The position numbers and the translations under genes are program-made. From the NCBI GenBank assembly GCA_903870315.1, contig CAIQCJ010000028.1:1-33673 (forward strand): a DNA stretch of 33,673 nucleotides, given 5' to 3'. A model generated the notes under the pieces. It ran no database searches. It saw only the letters and a list, made by a program, of their open reading frames with translations, and had not been told where the DNA came from. This document shows positions 1-9,323 of the stretch, in pieces; the first letter of the stretch is position 1, and every line of letters begins with the position of its first letter. Source of the stretch: an uncultured bacterium (GTDB lineage Bacteria; Patescibacteriota; Minisyncoccia; Phycocordibacterales; PALSA-1337).

Positions 1-610
1 CGACCTTCCTAGTCGACCACTTCTTGCGTACCAAGAGCTGAGCTGCCTCTCTTCTAATCCGAGGCATGTTGGGGTTTATTGTGTATGGCATATGGAATCA
101 TCCTAAACTACGGGGTGATGCCAAGCTATTGAACCATTACGAAAGCCTTGACGATTCCGGAACTAGTGGTAGTATTCATATTGGAATCAAGTGCTTATTA
201 TCTATGGATTCAGCTTAGTCGGGTGGGGACAAAACGCTTTTGTCAGAAGTAAAAAACCGACAAGGGGAGTTGAAGGGCTTATGGAGATAAGTATTGATCG
301 GAGAGTCAATATGGTAAATGGTAAGAGCGGAGCGGTTTTGGATCAAACAGGAGTAAATACATTGGAATCACAGGAAGATCAGGCGTTCCGGATGCCTCAG
401 GTGAAAAAACCTACGATTCCTGGCAAGGTACCTCCACGTCAGTACACAGGAAGTCAAAATCCTCTTGCAGTCGCTGGTGAAGGTAATCGTTTTTCGTAAC
501 GTCGTAGCCACTGTCTGATATTTTATAGACTTGGTCACGACGCCAACCCGTTTCCACGCTGTGTGTTGCTTATACAGAGCACACAGTGTGGGGCGGTTTT
601 TGTTTGTGAC
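1..610 (+). ncRNA. Candidate structured non-coding RNA (5' end outside window or undefined)
   Basis: No convincing CDS. Many local inverted repeats: 22-26/32-36, 87-91+99-103/113-122, 153-158/183-188, 218-222/257-261, 228-234/238-244, 278-282/287-291, 292-298/305-311, 364-369/415-420, 381-386/392-397, 500-505/537-542. Followed by a strong terminator. Confidence 0.4.
548..606 (+). terminator. Rho-independent terminator
   Basis: CCG..CCACGCTGTGTG / CACACAGTGTGG..CGG hairpin followed by TTTTTGTTTG. Confidence 0.8.
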
Positions 611-683
611 ATAGACATTGTTTTTATGATAAAATACAACAAGTTTGGGGATATGCCCATTTTCAAGACTATTCAATATACAC

Positions 684-2558
684 ATGGATGATAATCGCAT
701 AACATATTTCGCTGAAACAGACGCCAGAAATAAGAAGGTCAAATTTGGTATCAAGGCCAAGGATCGTACACGTCACGTCTATGTTATCGGTAAGACTGGT
801 ATGGGTAAGTCTACTCTTCTCGAAAATATGGCCGTTCAGGATATACAAAATGGGGAAGGGCTATGTTTCATAGATCCACACGGCAAGACAGCTGACCTGC
901 TTCTAGAGTATGTTCCAAGAGAGAGGATTAAGGATGTTATATTGATCGCTCCGTTCGATGTGGAATATCCAATATCTTTCAACGTATTAGAAAGCGTTGA
1001 TCCACAAAAACGCCATCTAGTCGTATCTGGTTTGATGAGCACATTCAAGAAGATTTGGGTTGATGCTTGGTCAGCACGTATGGAGTATATATTGACCAAT
1101 ACTTTGCTAGCTCTTCTAGAGTGTCCAGGGTCTACACTTCTTGGTGTGAACAAGATGCTTTCCGACAAAGAATATCGTAAGGAGGTTGTGGCACAAGTTA
1201 AGGATCCTTCAGTTAAGACCTTTTGGACAAAAGAATTTGCTAACTATACAGAGCGTCAAGCTGCCGAGGCGGTACCTTCTATACAGAACAAGGTTGGTCA
1301 ATTTACCGCCAACCCACTTATCCGCAATATGATAGGTCAACCAGTATCTTCCTTCGATTTTCGTGAGGCTATGGACTCCAAGAAGATTCTTATCATCAAC
1401 CTGTCCAAGGGTCGTATCGGTGATGAAAATATGAAACTCTTGGGTGGTCTTCTAGTGACTAAGATATATCTAGCAGCTATGTCCCGCGCCGACGTGTCAG
1501 ACCGAGTACTTAAGACTTTGCCGAACTTTTATCTTCATGTCGATGAATTCCAAAACTTCGCCAACGCTTCCTTTGCGGATATCCTCTCAGAGGCCCGCAA
1601 ATATAAACTCAATCTCACTATCGCACATCAATATGTAGAACAGATGGATGAATTCGTCAGGCCAGCCATATTTGGTAACGTCGGTACTATGATAGTTTTC
1701 AGGGTTGGTGCGACAGATGCAGAATTCTTGGAAAAAGAATTTGCACCCCAGTTCGAGATAGAAGACTTGGTAAACCTTGGGTTTGCTCAGATATACTTGA
1801 AACTCATGATCGATGGCCTGACATCTTCACCGTTCTCTGCTACGACATTGATGCCAATACCGCATCCAGACGTTTCTCTTGTGAAAGAGATTATCGATTC
1901 TTCGCGTACTCAATTCTCACATCCTCGCGCACAAGTCGAGGAGGCGATAGTTAAGTTCCATGAGGGTATGCCGAAACAACCGGTAGTATCGAAGACTATA
2001 CCTAAGGCGGTATCTGCTTTGCCATCAACTTCACCTGCACCAGCATCTGTATCTGCTCGTGCACCCATACCCACAATTACAACTGTGCCAGTATCCGCAC
2101 TGAAGATACCGATGCTCCCAACAAAACCAGTTACACCAGCAAAATCATCTGTAGCACCAGCATCAATTGTCGTGCCAGCCAAACCTTCATACAGTATTAC
2201 CAACAATGCTTCGAAGCCTCTTCAGAGTAAACAAGATCCAAAAATCCAGACACAGAAAAATGTAAATGCTCTGAAGAGTGCTTTGGCGTCTGTCTTAGCA
2301 AAAGCAGAAGCAGAGAAGGTTAGCCAGAAATCGGTACCGATTTCGAAATTTGATACTATAAAGACGCAAACAGTCCAACCTATAACTATATCAACACAAG
2401 AGCCAGTCACTATACCTAAACATATATCGTCGATGACTCAACCAACAGTGTTACCAATATCACCGCAGAAATCTACACCTACACAGACATCTGCACTACA
2501 GAACGATTCTTCAAAGGAAGTACCTGAAGAGGTATTGAATAAGGTTTTGAAGATGTGA
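684..2558 (+). CDS. TraG/TraD-like type IV coupling-type AAA+ ATPase (short form) with Pro/Ser/Thr-rich C-terminal tail
   Basis: Walker A GKTGMGKSTLLENM, FIDPHGKTADLLLEYVP, YLHVDEFQNFANASFADILSEARKYKLNLTIAHQY. Homologous in-window paralog at 19394-22228. Start moved from TTG 645 to ATG 684. Confidence 0.85.
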   Translation: MDDNRITYFAETDARNKKVKFGIKAKDRTRHVYVIGKTGMGKSTLLENMAVQDIQNGEGLCFIDPHGKTADLLLEYVPRERIKDVILIAPFDVEYPISFNVLESVDPQKRHLVVSGLMSTFKKIWVDAWSARMEYILTNTLLALLECPGSTLLGVNKMLSDKEYRKEVVAQVKDPSVKTFWTKEFANYTERQAAEAVPSIQNKVGQFTANPLIRNMIGQPVSSFDFREAMDSKKILIINLSKGRIGDENMKLLGGLLVTKIYLAAMSRADVSDRVLKTLPNFYLHVDEFQNFANASFADILSEARKYKLNLTIAHQYVEQMDEFVRPAIFGNVGTMIVFRVGATDAEFLEKEFAPQFEIEDLVNLGFAQIYLKLMIDGLTSSPFSATTLMPIPHPDVSLVKEIIDSSRTQFSHPRAQVEEAIVKFHEGMPKQPVVSKTIPKAVSALPSTSPAPASVSARAPIPTITTVPVSALKIPMLPTKPVTPAKSSVAPASIVVPAKPSYSITNNASKPLQSKQDPKIQTQKNVNALKSALASVLAKAEAEKVSQKSVPISKFDTIKTQTVQPITISTQEPVTIPKHISSMTQPTVLPISPQKSTPTQTSALQNDSSKEVPEEVLNKVLKM

Positions 2559-2577
2559 AGATCAATAAAATAAATAC

Positions 2578-3276
2578 ATGTCCAAAATCAGCGTCATAAT
2601 GCCAGTATATAATGGAGAAAAATACATAGGCGAAGCTATCGGCAGTATTTTGGCACAAACTGAAAGAGATTTTGAGCTCCTTGTGGTAGACGATGGTTCG
2701 ACCGATAAGACAGTAGAAGTAGTGAGCTCATTCAAAGATGATAGGGTTAAATATTTCAAAAGATCCCATGAAGGTTTGGTCATGGCCTTAAATTTTGCTT
2801 TAGGAAAAGCCAATTCGAAATACATAGCCCGCATGGATGCTGACGATGTTGCTTATCCAGAAAGATTTGAGAAACAACTAAAATATATCACTGCCAATAA
2901 CTTAGCTGTTTGTGGAAGCTGGGCCGATCTTACAGATGAAGACGGTGATAAGATAGGTGAATTGAAATTTCCTCCAATCACAGCCGGCGCAATTCGTTAT
3001 TACGCCATACTGCACAATCCTTTCATACATCCTACTGTTATTTTCGATAAAGATATAATCATGAAGGCTGGTGCGTATCGCAATTTCAAAAATGTAGAAG
3101 ACTATGAATTGTGGACCAGAATAATATTCAAAAATAATGTTGGCAATATACCAGAAAGATTGATCCGTTATCGTTTACACTGTTTGCAAGTTACCAGAAG
3201 AAAAAATAAACTGATGAAAGCTAGCTCATACTTAGTGAGGCTTTATGCTTTACGCCGTCGAATATTTAGGATATAA
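2578..3276 (+). CDS. Family 2 glycosyltransferase
   Basis: ISVIMPVYNGEKYIGEAIGSILAQTERDFELLVVDDGSTDKT ... ARMDADDVAYPERF (GT2 motifs). Confidence 0.92.
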   Translation: MSKISVIMPVYNGEKYIGEAIGSILAQTERDFELLVVDDGSTDKTVEVVSSFKDDRVKYFKRSHEGLVMALNFALGKANSKYIARMDADDVAYPERFEKQLKYITANNLAVCGSWADLTDEDGDKIGELKFPPITAGAIRYYAILHNPFIHPTVIFDKDIIMKAGAYRNFKNVEDYELWTRIIFKNNVGNIPERLIRYRLHCLQVTRRKNKLMKASSYLVRLYALRRRIFRI

Positions 3277-3280
3277 GACC

Positions 3281-4378
3281 CTATTTAGATTTTGAACCAC
3301 TTTCGAGCTCTCTTTCACAAAGCTCCAATAAAATTTTATTTAGATCATACTTAAAATCCCATTTAGGATAGTGTTTCTTGAATTTTGATATGTCTGATAT
3401 GTACCAAATATGATCACCAGAGCGATTTGATTCAGAGTATTTATAGTTTGCTTTTCTGTTTAGTATCTTCTCGATTTTCTCTACGGCCTCTTTTACTGAG
3501 ACATTTGATTTTCTGGAGCCACCGACGTTGTAGACTTCACCTTGTCTTGGATTTTGATGATAATGCCAAAACATATTTACCAAATCATAACTATGAATAT
3601 TATCTCTAACTTGGTTGCCTTTATAACCAAATATTGTATATTTTTTACCTGTTGCTATGCATTTTACTAGATATGAAAGGAAGCCGTGTAACTTTGTTCC
3701 GCTGTGATTTGGACCAGTTAGGCACCCACCTCTAAATACGCCAGTATTTAGACCGAAATATTTTCCATATTCCTGTACCAAGATATCGGCGGCTACTTTT
3801 GATGCCCCGAATATACTATGTTTGGAGTTATCTATACTCATAGATTCATCTATACCATGTTCAGCATACGGATGTGACGGGTCTATCTCATAGCGAGTTG
3901 CGAGTTCTATGAGTGGTAATTTGTTAGGACTGTCTCCATAGACTTTGTTTGTAGATGTGAATATGAAAGTGGCTTTTGGAGAATATTTGCGGAAATTTTC
4001 CAGTATAATCAATGTTCCAACAGCATTTATAGTAAAATCTGTTATAGGTTCTTTGGCGGCCCAGTCATGTGATGGTTGTGCCGCGGTGTGAACGATAATA
4101 TCAAAGGCGTGCTCCTTAAAAAGTTTTTCGACCTTCTTTTGATCACGGATATCAATATTTTTATGGATATATTTTTCTTTAAACTTCTTCTCTAGAGATT
4201 TTCTATTCCAGTCCGTACTAGCGTCTTTACCAAAAAAATATTGGCGCATATTGTTGTCTACTCCAACCACGACGAAACCTTTGTCTATTAGGAAACGGAC
4301 TGATTCTGAGCCGATAAGACCGGCTGAACCAGTGACCAGAGCTTTCTTCGTCTTTTGGGACTTACTGGCTTTTTTCAT
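3281..4378 (-). CDS. NAD-dependent epimerase/dehydratase, CDP-paratose 2-epimerase (tyvelose epimerase)-like
   Basis: [17 protein letters not shown] Rossmann motif; [18 protein letters not shown] and [12 protein letters not shown] resemble the CDP-tyvelose epimerase subgroup of SDRs. Confidence 0.85.
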   Translation of the reverse strand: MKKASKSQKTKKALVTGSAGLIGSESVRFLIDKGFVVVGVDNNMRQYFFGKDASTDWNRKSLEKKFKEKYIHKNIDIRDQKKVEKLFKEHAFDIIVHTAAQPSHDWAAKEPITDFTINAVGTLIILENFRKYSPKATFIFTSTNKVYGDSPNKLPLIELATRYEIDPSHPYAEHGIDESMSIDNSKHSIFGASKVAADILVQEYGKYFGLNTGVFRGGCLTGPNHSGTKLHGFLSYLVKCIATGKKYTIFGYKGNQVRDNIHSYDLVNMFWHYHQNPRQGEVYNVGGSRKSNVSVKEAVEKIEKILNRKANYKYSESNRSGDHIWYISDISKFKKHYPKWDFKYDLNKILLELCERELESGSKSK

Positions 4379-4401
4379 GAAGATTTATATACTAGCATAA
4401 C

Positions 4402-5295
4402 CTAAATTTGTATCCAATATGGTGGTACCACAGTAGATTTATCCGCCATATTTGTAAACCATTTTTTAGGCGCTATAACTATCTTGTTTGGATTTGTATT
4501 TAACCAAGCTGCCCACCATGCGAAAGTGCTATTTGGGATAATGAAGTGTTTGCAGGCTATCATCAGTCTTAAATAATCCATATAATCTCTCCCTGCATAT
4601 TCGTGAGTCACGAAAGTTGTAGGGAAGCCAAAATTTACATTTTTTTGGCACCACTCTATATCATCTGAAAATACGAAAAAGTGAGGATCTTTTTGTTTTT
4701 GAGTGATCAGCTTTACCGCATTTGCATAGTAATCTTCTCCAGGGACTCCGTGGAAATTTTTTACATTGGCATTGGATATATAGTCAGTTCTTCTATAGTT
4801 CACAAATATAGAATTTGAAGAATTTATTTTTTGTAGCATTTCTTCAGATTTTGCCTCCATTTTCCAAGTAAATGATCCAAAATCTTTTCTGATCTCCTGT
4901 TCTATTTCTTTGAAATAATTTTCATTTTGCCAGAAACCAGTTATAAATGAGACTGGCTTATACAATTTTAGGTCATATTGTTCTTTGTGATTTGACTCAT
5001 CTATCCAATGTGTCAGTTTTTCACTGTTCGGATACAATCTCCGTAGAATAGATCTAATAACTCTAGGTGTGTATATAATATCAAAGAATCTAGTCTCTTT
5101 TGTTGAAGCTATTTCAATTGGAAATATGAAATTTCCGAGCTGATATGTACGTGGGGTGTCTTCTTTGGCTCCACCACTAGTGTATGTAGTTATGTCAAAT
5201 TTGAGGGTATCACCATTTTTTTTGGCTAGTTTCTTACCAAACGCATATTGAAACATCTGATTTCCTAAGCCGCCTTGGAGTTTGACTATAATCAT
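4402..5295 (-). CDS. GT11 family alpha-1,2-fucosyltransferase-like protein
   Basis: N-terminal IIVKLQGGLGNQMFQYAFGKKLA; VNYRRTDYI (HxRRxDY-like); FSDDIEWCQKN; NSTFAWWAAWLN. Confidence 0.93.
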   Translation of the reverse strand: MIIVKLQGGLGNQMFQYAFGKKLAKKNGDTLKFDITTYTSGGAKEDTPRTYQLGNFIFPIEIASTKETRFFDIIYTPRVIRSILRRLYPNSEKLTHWIDESNHKEQYDLKLYKPVSFITGFWQNENYFKEIEQEIRKDFGSFTWKMEAKSEEMLQKINSSNSIFVNYRRTDYISNANVKNFHGVPGEDYYANAVKLITQKQKDPHFFVFSDDIEWCQKNVNFGFPTTFVTHEYAGRDYMDYLRLMIACKHFIIPNSTFAWWAAWLNTNPNKIVIAPKKWFTNMADKSTVVPPYWIQI

Positions 5296-5296
5296 T

Positions 5297-5965
5297 TTAG
5301 TATTTTTTTATGTATATAGAATTTATATTTGTATCAGCTATCTTGGTATAACCTATAGATTCCATATAAGGATCGTAAATATCATTAGTTTTTTTGCCAG
5401 ATTTATATCTTTCATAATCGATAGTTTCTAGGATGATATATTTTGGACGATATATATCCCAACTATTGCTTTTCAAGATAGTCATCTCCATGCCTTCAGT
5501 GTCTAGAGATAAGATATCTATTTCCGTTTTGCAGGCGTATGTATTCAATATATCTGCCAATGGAACTATATTTACGTCCTGAATTTTTTTGATCTTATGT
5601 CCCTTTTTTTCATATTTTTCAGCTACCCCCTTATCAAAAGTACTCAAAGTATCGTCTTTAAATATGTAAAATGGCAATACGGATTTATTTTCTCCGATAC
5701 CGACGTTTAAAGTTTTATCTCTTCTACGTAGAAGTTTAAACATCCAGAGGCGATTTGGGTTTGGTTCTATGTTTATACCTTTCCAACCTTTCGAATAGAA
5801 AAGGAAAGTGTTATTGAGCTTTATAGGATGATTTGCCCCTATATCTACATAAAAGCCCTTTTTTTGTTCTGGGATTAAGGATTCAATGATCAAGTCCTCG
5901 CCATTTTGACTGGTTAGTAGTCGTACACCAAATATCTTCAGTAGTATCTTATTTATGAAGCGCAT
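5297..5965 (-). CDS. FkbM family methyltransferase
   Basis: GFYVDIGANHPIKLNNTFLFYSKGWKGINIEPNP ... DILSLDTEGMEMTILKS. Confidence 0.9.
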   Translation of the reverse strand: MRFINKILLKIFGVRLLTSQNGEDLIIESLIPEQKKGFYVDIGANHPIKLNNTFLFYSKGWKGINIEPNPNRLWMFKLLRRRDKTLNVGIGENKSVLPFYIFKDDTLSTFDKGVAEKYEKKGHKIKKIQDVNIVPLADILNTYACKTEIDILSLDTEGMEMTILKSNSWDIYRPKYIILETIDYERYKSGKKTNDIYDPYMESIGYTKIADTNINSIYIKKY

Positions 5966-6762
5966 ATTTTTTGGATAATCTTTTTTATAAATGGTAATTT
6001 GTCCAGTATAACATGACTTTTATTACCTCTTAGAAAATCGTGTCCGCCAAAATTTTTCTTGTCTTGGTTCAAGATAATCTTAGGAAAAGGTATTTCTGCA
6101 TTGCCAGGATATAAATATCCAGGGTGAAGTATCTTCACGTCATCTCGTGATAATAAGAATTTATTCCAATGAGATTCATCGTGCCATACGGCTATGATAT
6201 TTTTTTCTGAGTCTTTATCTATGGCAGTTTTTATCACCTGCATGGCCTGAATAAAATCTTTTGTATATCCACCCATAAGTCCACCAGCAAAGTATTTCAC
6301 ATCTTCGTTTCGTGGAATATAAGCTGTTGAATTTGGATTTTTCTCATAAGGAAGTTTTTTTCTGGGTTTATCGAAATATCCTGGATGTAGAGTTGAGACA
6401 AGTCTCTCTTGTCCGGATGGTAAAATGTCTATAGTGGAGATTTTCTCTAGTATCAGAAGATTTGCATTGAAGAAAAAGAGGTAGTCCATTTTTTCTATGG
6501 TGTTTACCTCTTGGGGCGTACCGCCGATTTCTCTCAGGAACATATGGAAGCGCATAAGAGTGTTTCCTGGCCAACCAATATTCTCTTGATATATACGGTG
6601 TATCCTAGGGTTATCTTTTCCATATTCTATGTCTGGTGAATCAGTAAATACAAAATAATGTTTCTCAGCCTCTGTTACTAGGTTTTTTTCGCAGCTTTCA
6701 TAGAAACCTTTCCAAAAGATTTTGTATTTTCCAGTACATATATATAGGATACCGATAGTCAT
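5953..6762 (-). CDS. GT6 family glycosyltransferase (ABO / alpha-1,3-Gal(NAc)T superfamily)
   Basis: IGILYICTGKYKIFWKGFYESCEK, HYFVFTD, WPGNTLMRFHMF, FFFNANLLI (NxN in place of DxD), HPGYF, YFAGGLMGG, IIAVWHDESHWNKFLL. Confidence 0.92.
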   Translation of the reverse strand: MTIGILYICTGKYKIFWKGFYESCEKNLVTEAEKHYFVFTDSPDIEYGKDNPRIHRIYQENIGWPGNTLMRFHMFLREIGGTPQEVNTIEKMDYLFFFNANLLILEKISTIDILPSGQERLVSTLHPGYFDKPRKKLPYEKNPNSTAYIPRNEDVKYFAGGLMGGYTKDFIQAMQVIKTAIDKDSEKNIIAVWHDESHWNKFLLSRDDVKILHPGYLYPGNAEIPFPKIILNQDKKNFGGHDFLRGNKSHVILDKLPFIKKIIQKICAS

Positions 6763-6763
6763 T

Positions 6764-7702
6764 TTATTTGATTTTTTTATTGATCATGCCAAAAGCACGG
6801 ATAATGTTTTCAATGGACTGCTTATAGGTGTATGACTTTATTATGTTCTGCTGATTTGAGGCAAGTGCCAAGTACTCATCTTTGGATAATGCTAGGACTT
6901 TCTTTGTCATTTCTTCTACAGTACCAGTCACGGCATATTTACCAAGGATTTCATCAAATTTTCTGACGTTACTGAAACCGACATGACCAAATGAAATATT
7001 TTTGAACATACGGCAGGGTAGATAATTCTTATCAACCTGCCATTCTCCAGCTATAGCAGGGGCTAGCCGCGAATATCGCACAAAGAGTTTATTGGCCCAC
7101 TCCGGAACAAATCTGACAGCGTAGAATCTTAAACCTATTCTCGTAACTTCTTTTTCGAACTTAGCTATGACATTTATATTTCCTTGATTCGAGGCGTTGT
7201 TCCAAACGCTACCAACCCAAAAGATGGTCTTGTGCTTATTCCATGTCGGTTTTGAAAATTTGTGAGCTAGGATATTTGTACCCCAGGGCTGATAGAGTGT
7301 ACGAGTCGGCTTATCGAAAAAGGTCACAGGCCCCCACCTTTCACTAGATTTCCCCGCTTCATCTGTATAAACTTGCAGACTTATCCACCGATCTTTCTTT
7401 AATCTATCGGAGAATATAGCTTGAAAGCCGTGGAGACAATAATACACACCGTCTTTTATCGGGATATTGTAATCTTCAAAAGTCTTCTTTTTCGGCACCA
7501 TTTTTCCGAAAACTTCTGAAGCGATCACCAAATCCCCGGCCTTTATATGATGTGTTTGACTGGGTTCATCTTCAACCCAAATAGCTTTATAACCCAAAGC
7601 TATAGCATTGTCATAAAATGCCTTGTGAATATGGCGATGAGTGTGATATCTCTTGCGAAGTCCCCATATCACGATTCTTTCAAAAGGGATGTTTTGTGGC
7701 AT
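6764..7702 (-). CDS. Uncharacterised protein, possibly a GT-B type glycosyltransferase
   Basis: Long ORF in the glycan cluster. C-terminal region (KNISFGHVGFSNVRKFDEILGKYAVTGTVEEMTKKVLALSKDEYLALASNQQNIIKSYTYKQSIENII) resembles GT-B/GT4 tail organisation; no unambiguous motif. Confidence 0.55.
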   Translation of the reverse strand: MPQNIPFERIVIWGLRKRYHTHRHIHKAFYDNAIALGYKAIWVEDEPSQTHHIKAGDLVIASEVFGKMVPKKKTFEDYNIPIKDGVYYCLHGFQAIFSDRLKKDRWISLQVYTDEAGKSSERWGPVTFFDKPTRTLYQPWGTNILAHKFSKPTWNKHKTIFWVGSVWNNASNQGNINVIAKFEKEVTRIGLRFYAVRFVPEWANKLFVRYSRLAPAIAGEWQVDKNYLPCRMFKNISFGHVGFSNVRKFDEILGKYAVTGTVEEMTKKVLALSKDEYLALASNQQNIIKSYTYKQSIENIIRAFGMINKKIK

Positions 7703-7708
7703 CTTGTG

Positions 7709-7714
7709 ATTATA
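7709..7714 (-). promoter_or_regulatory. -10 box TATAAT, 6 nt upstream of ATG (7702)
   Basis: Reverse complement reads TATAAT-CACAAG-ATG; suggests leaderless transcription from inside the cluster. Confidence 0.6.
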
Positions 7715-8497
7715 CTACTTTTTTCTAAGATGCATGTAGGCAATATAGCTATTCCATTTTTTGTCTAGAAGGAGCCTATTAGGCATAAGATCTTTGTTGT
7801 ACATAGACGGATTTTCAGCATAGAAGTAAGGCTCTAGCATTTTCATAAAATATGGCAAAGTAACCTGTTGGTCTGAATCCTTGAGTTCAGTATGGTTTTC
7901 TTGTTCAGGAAGATTGTTCAGTGTTTTTTCTAGTATGGCCCATGGAGCAGATCGTTTCTTATCGAATGTCAGGTCGAGTGTTATGAGGAGGTGGCCACCT
8001 TTTTTCATTATCCTATTTATCTCGATGAGAGTATTTTTGAAACTTTGTATAGGGAAATGTTCAAAAGCCGACAAGACCACGACGACATCTGTTGAACCGT
8101 CCGCAAGAACAGACATATCTTCTCCAGATTTTCTATAGATATTACATTTGTCAGATAAGTGAGTTACTTCTGGAAGCCTGTCGTCGGGGTCGAAGCCAAA
8201 AAGTTTACAGCCAGATTTTAAATAGAAAGTGTAGAAATTTGATTCTGACGGTGCTCCGATGCCTACATCGGCAACAACTTTATCTCTGATACCAATTTTA
8301 TTTAACTGCTCTACAAGATAGTAGCATTCCCAGCGACGTGCACCCCAATTTGCGTAAGTGTAATCAAAGGTTTGAGGATTGTTTTTGGAAAAATACCCGA
8401 TATCGCCATAAGATGAGTCCTTTTTTGTGGATAGACAAACGATCCTTGCCAATAAGGTTTTAGTAAAACGTTTAATTTCCTTGAGATTTTTCCGCAT
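7715..8497 (-). CDS. Class I SAM-dependent methyltransferase
   Basis: VADVGIGAPSESNFYTFYLKSGCKLFGFDPD, DVVVVLSAFEHFPIQSFKNTLIEINRIMKKGGHLLITLDL. Confidence 0.85.
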   Translation of the reverse strand: MRKNLKEIKRFTKTLLARIVCLSTKKDSSYGDIGYFSKNNPQTFDYTYANWGARRWECYYLVEQLNKIGIRDKVVADVGIGAPSESNFYTFYLKSGCKLFGFDPDDRLPEVTHLSDKCNIYRKSGEDMSVLADGSTDVVVVLSAFEHFPIQSFKNTLIEINRIMKKGGHLLITLDLTFDKKRSAPWAILEKTLNNLPEQENHTELKDSDQQVTLPYFMKMLEPYFYAENPSMYNKDLMPNRLLLDKKWNSYIAYMHLRKK

Positions 8498-9323
8498 GGT
8501 TTTTCTTGATGATACTATAAATTCTTAACCTTAACCATCTGTAGGCGCTAAACGGAAAATAAATGAGAAATTCTTTTTTCCACATCAGTCTCCAGTATAG
8601 ATTTACGGTGCGGTTCAAGACGGGGAGGTAATTGTTTGAAGATTGTCCGACGTGCAGTCTGTATCCAGTCAAAGCCTCATCTATATAGACGAACTTATAT
8701 TTCAGGCTAAGGCGAAGCCATAGATCATAATCTTCAACGGCGCGCATCCCGGGATTTTCATCGAGATGATTTTCTTTGAATATGGTGGCCCCACCCATAA
8801 CAGATGAATTTACTATGAAATTTTCCAAAATAAGTCGGCGAGTGATATTTCCAGAATATATTTTTCCGATGGCGTCTTTGCTTCCGTCCAACATATATCT
8901 TCTAGTATGCACAATAGATAAGGGATTTTCTGTCAGCAAATGCAGCTGTTTTTCTATCTTAGTCGGCGCCCAAACATCATCGGCGTCTAGAAATGTTATG
9001 TATTTGCCTTGCGCCAGAGCCACTCCGACATTGCGCGCCGCGGCCTGGCCTCTATTTTTCTGGTATTGATATCTTATTTTTTCAGATTGAATAAGTCTGC
9101 CGAGAACATTTTTTGTATTGTCTGTAGATCCATCGTCGATTACGATGATCTCAATATTTTTGTGCGTCTGTTGAGACACGGAGTTTATGGCCTCGCCGAT
9201 ATGGGCGGAGCTATTGTATGTAGGTATCACAACCGATACCGACAATTCCGACACCAGAGGTTTGCTACTAGGACTATTGTCTTCCATATTATTTTTTCTT
9301 GAACCAGAAACAGCCACAACCAT
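8472..9323 (-). CDS. Family 2 glycosyltransferase
   Basis: SVVIPTYNSSAHIGEAINSVSQQTHKNIEIIVIDDGSTDNT ... ITFLDADDVWAPTKIEKQ. Start may be the internal Met at about 9288 (MEDNSPSS). Confidence 0.93.
   Translation of the reverse strand: MVVAVSGSRKNNMEDNSPSSKPLVSELSVSVVIPTYNSSAHIGEAINSVSQQTHKNIEIIVIDDGSTDNTKNVLGRLIQSEKIRYQYQKNRGQAAARNVGVALAQGKYITFLDADDVWAPTKIEKQLHLLTENPLSIVHTRRYMLDGSKDAIGKIYSGNITRRLILENFIVNSSVMGGATIFKENHLDENPGMRAVEDYDLWLRLSLKYKFVYIDEALTGYRLHVGQSSNNYLPVLNRTVNLYWRLMWKKEFLIYFPFSAYRWLRLRIYSIIKKNHAEKSQGN

Noticed and set aside
1-60. tRNA-like look of the reverse complement (GCAGCTCAGCTCTTGGTACGC)
   Set aside because: No consistent D-arm, anticodon or acceptor pairing could be built; no T-arm GTTCGANTC seen.
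191-499. 102-aa + ORF at the left end
   Set aside because: GTG start, no SD or -10 in position, no recognisable domain, overlaps many inverted repeats; a structured RNA is at least as likely. Not called as CDS.
368-760. 130-aa minus-strand ORF
   Set aside because: Runs antisense across the terminator and the start of the ATPase gene; no domain; probably a chance ORF.
1910-2206. Antisense ORF over the Pro/Ser/Thr-rich tail
   Set aside because: Low-complexity mirror of the tail coding sequence; not a separate gene.
5953-6762. GT6 gene as eukaryotic contamination
   Set aside because: NxN motif, short bacterial-type length and tight overlap with bacterial neighbours argue for a genuine bacterial gene.
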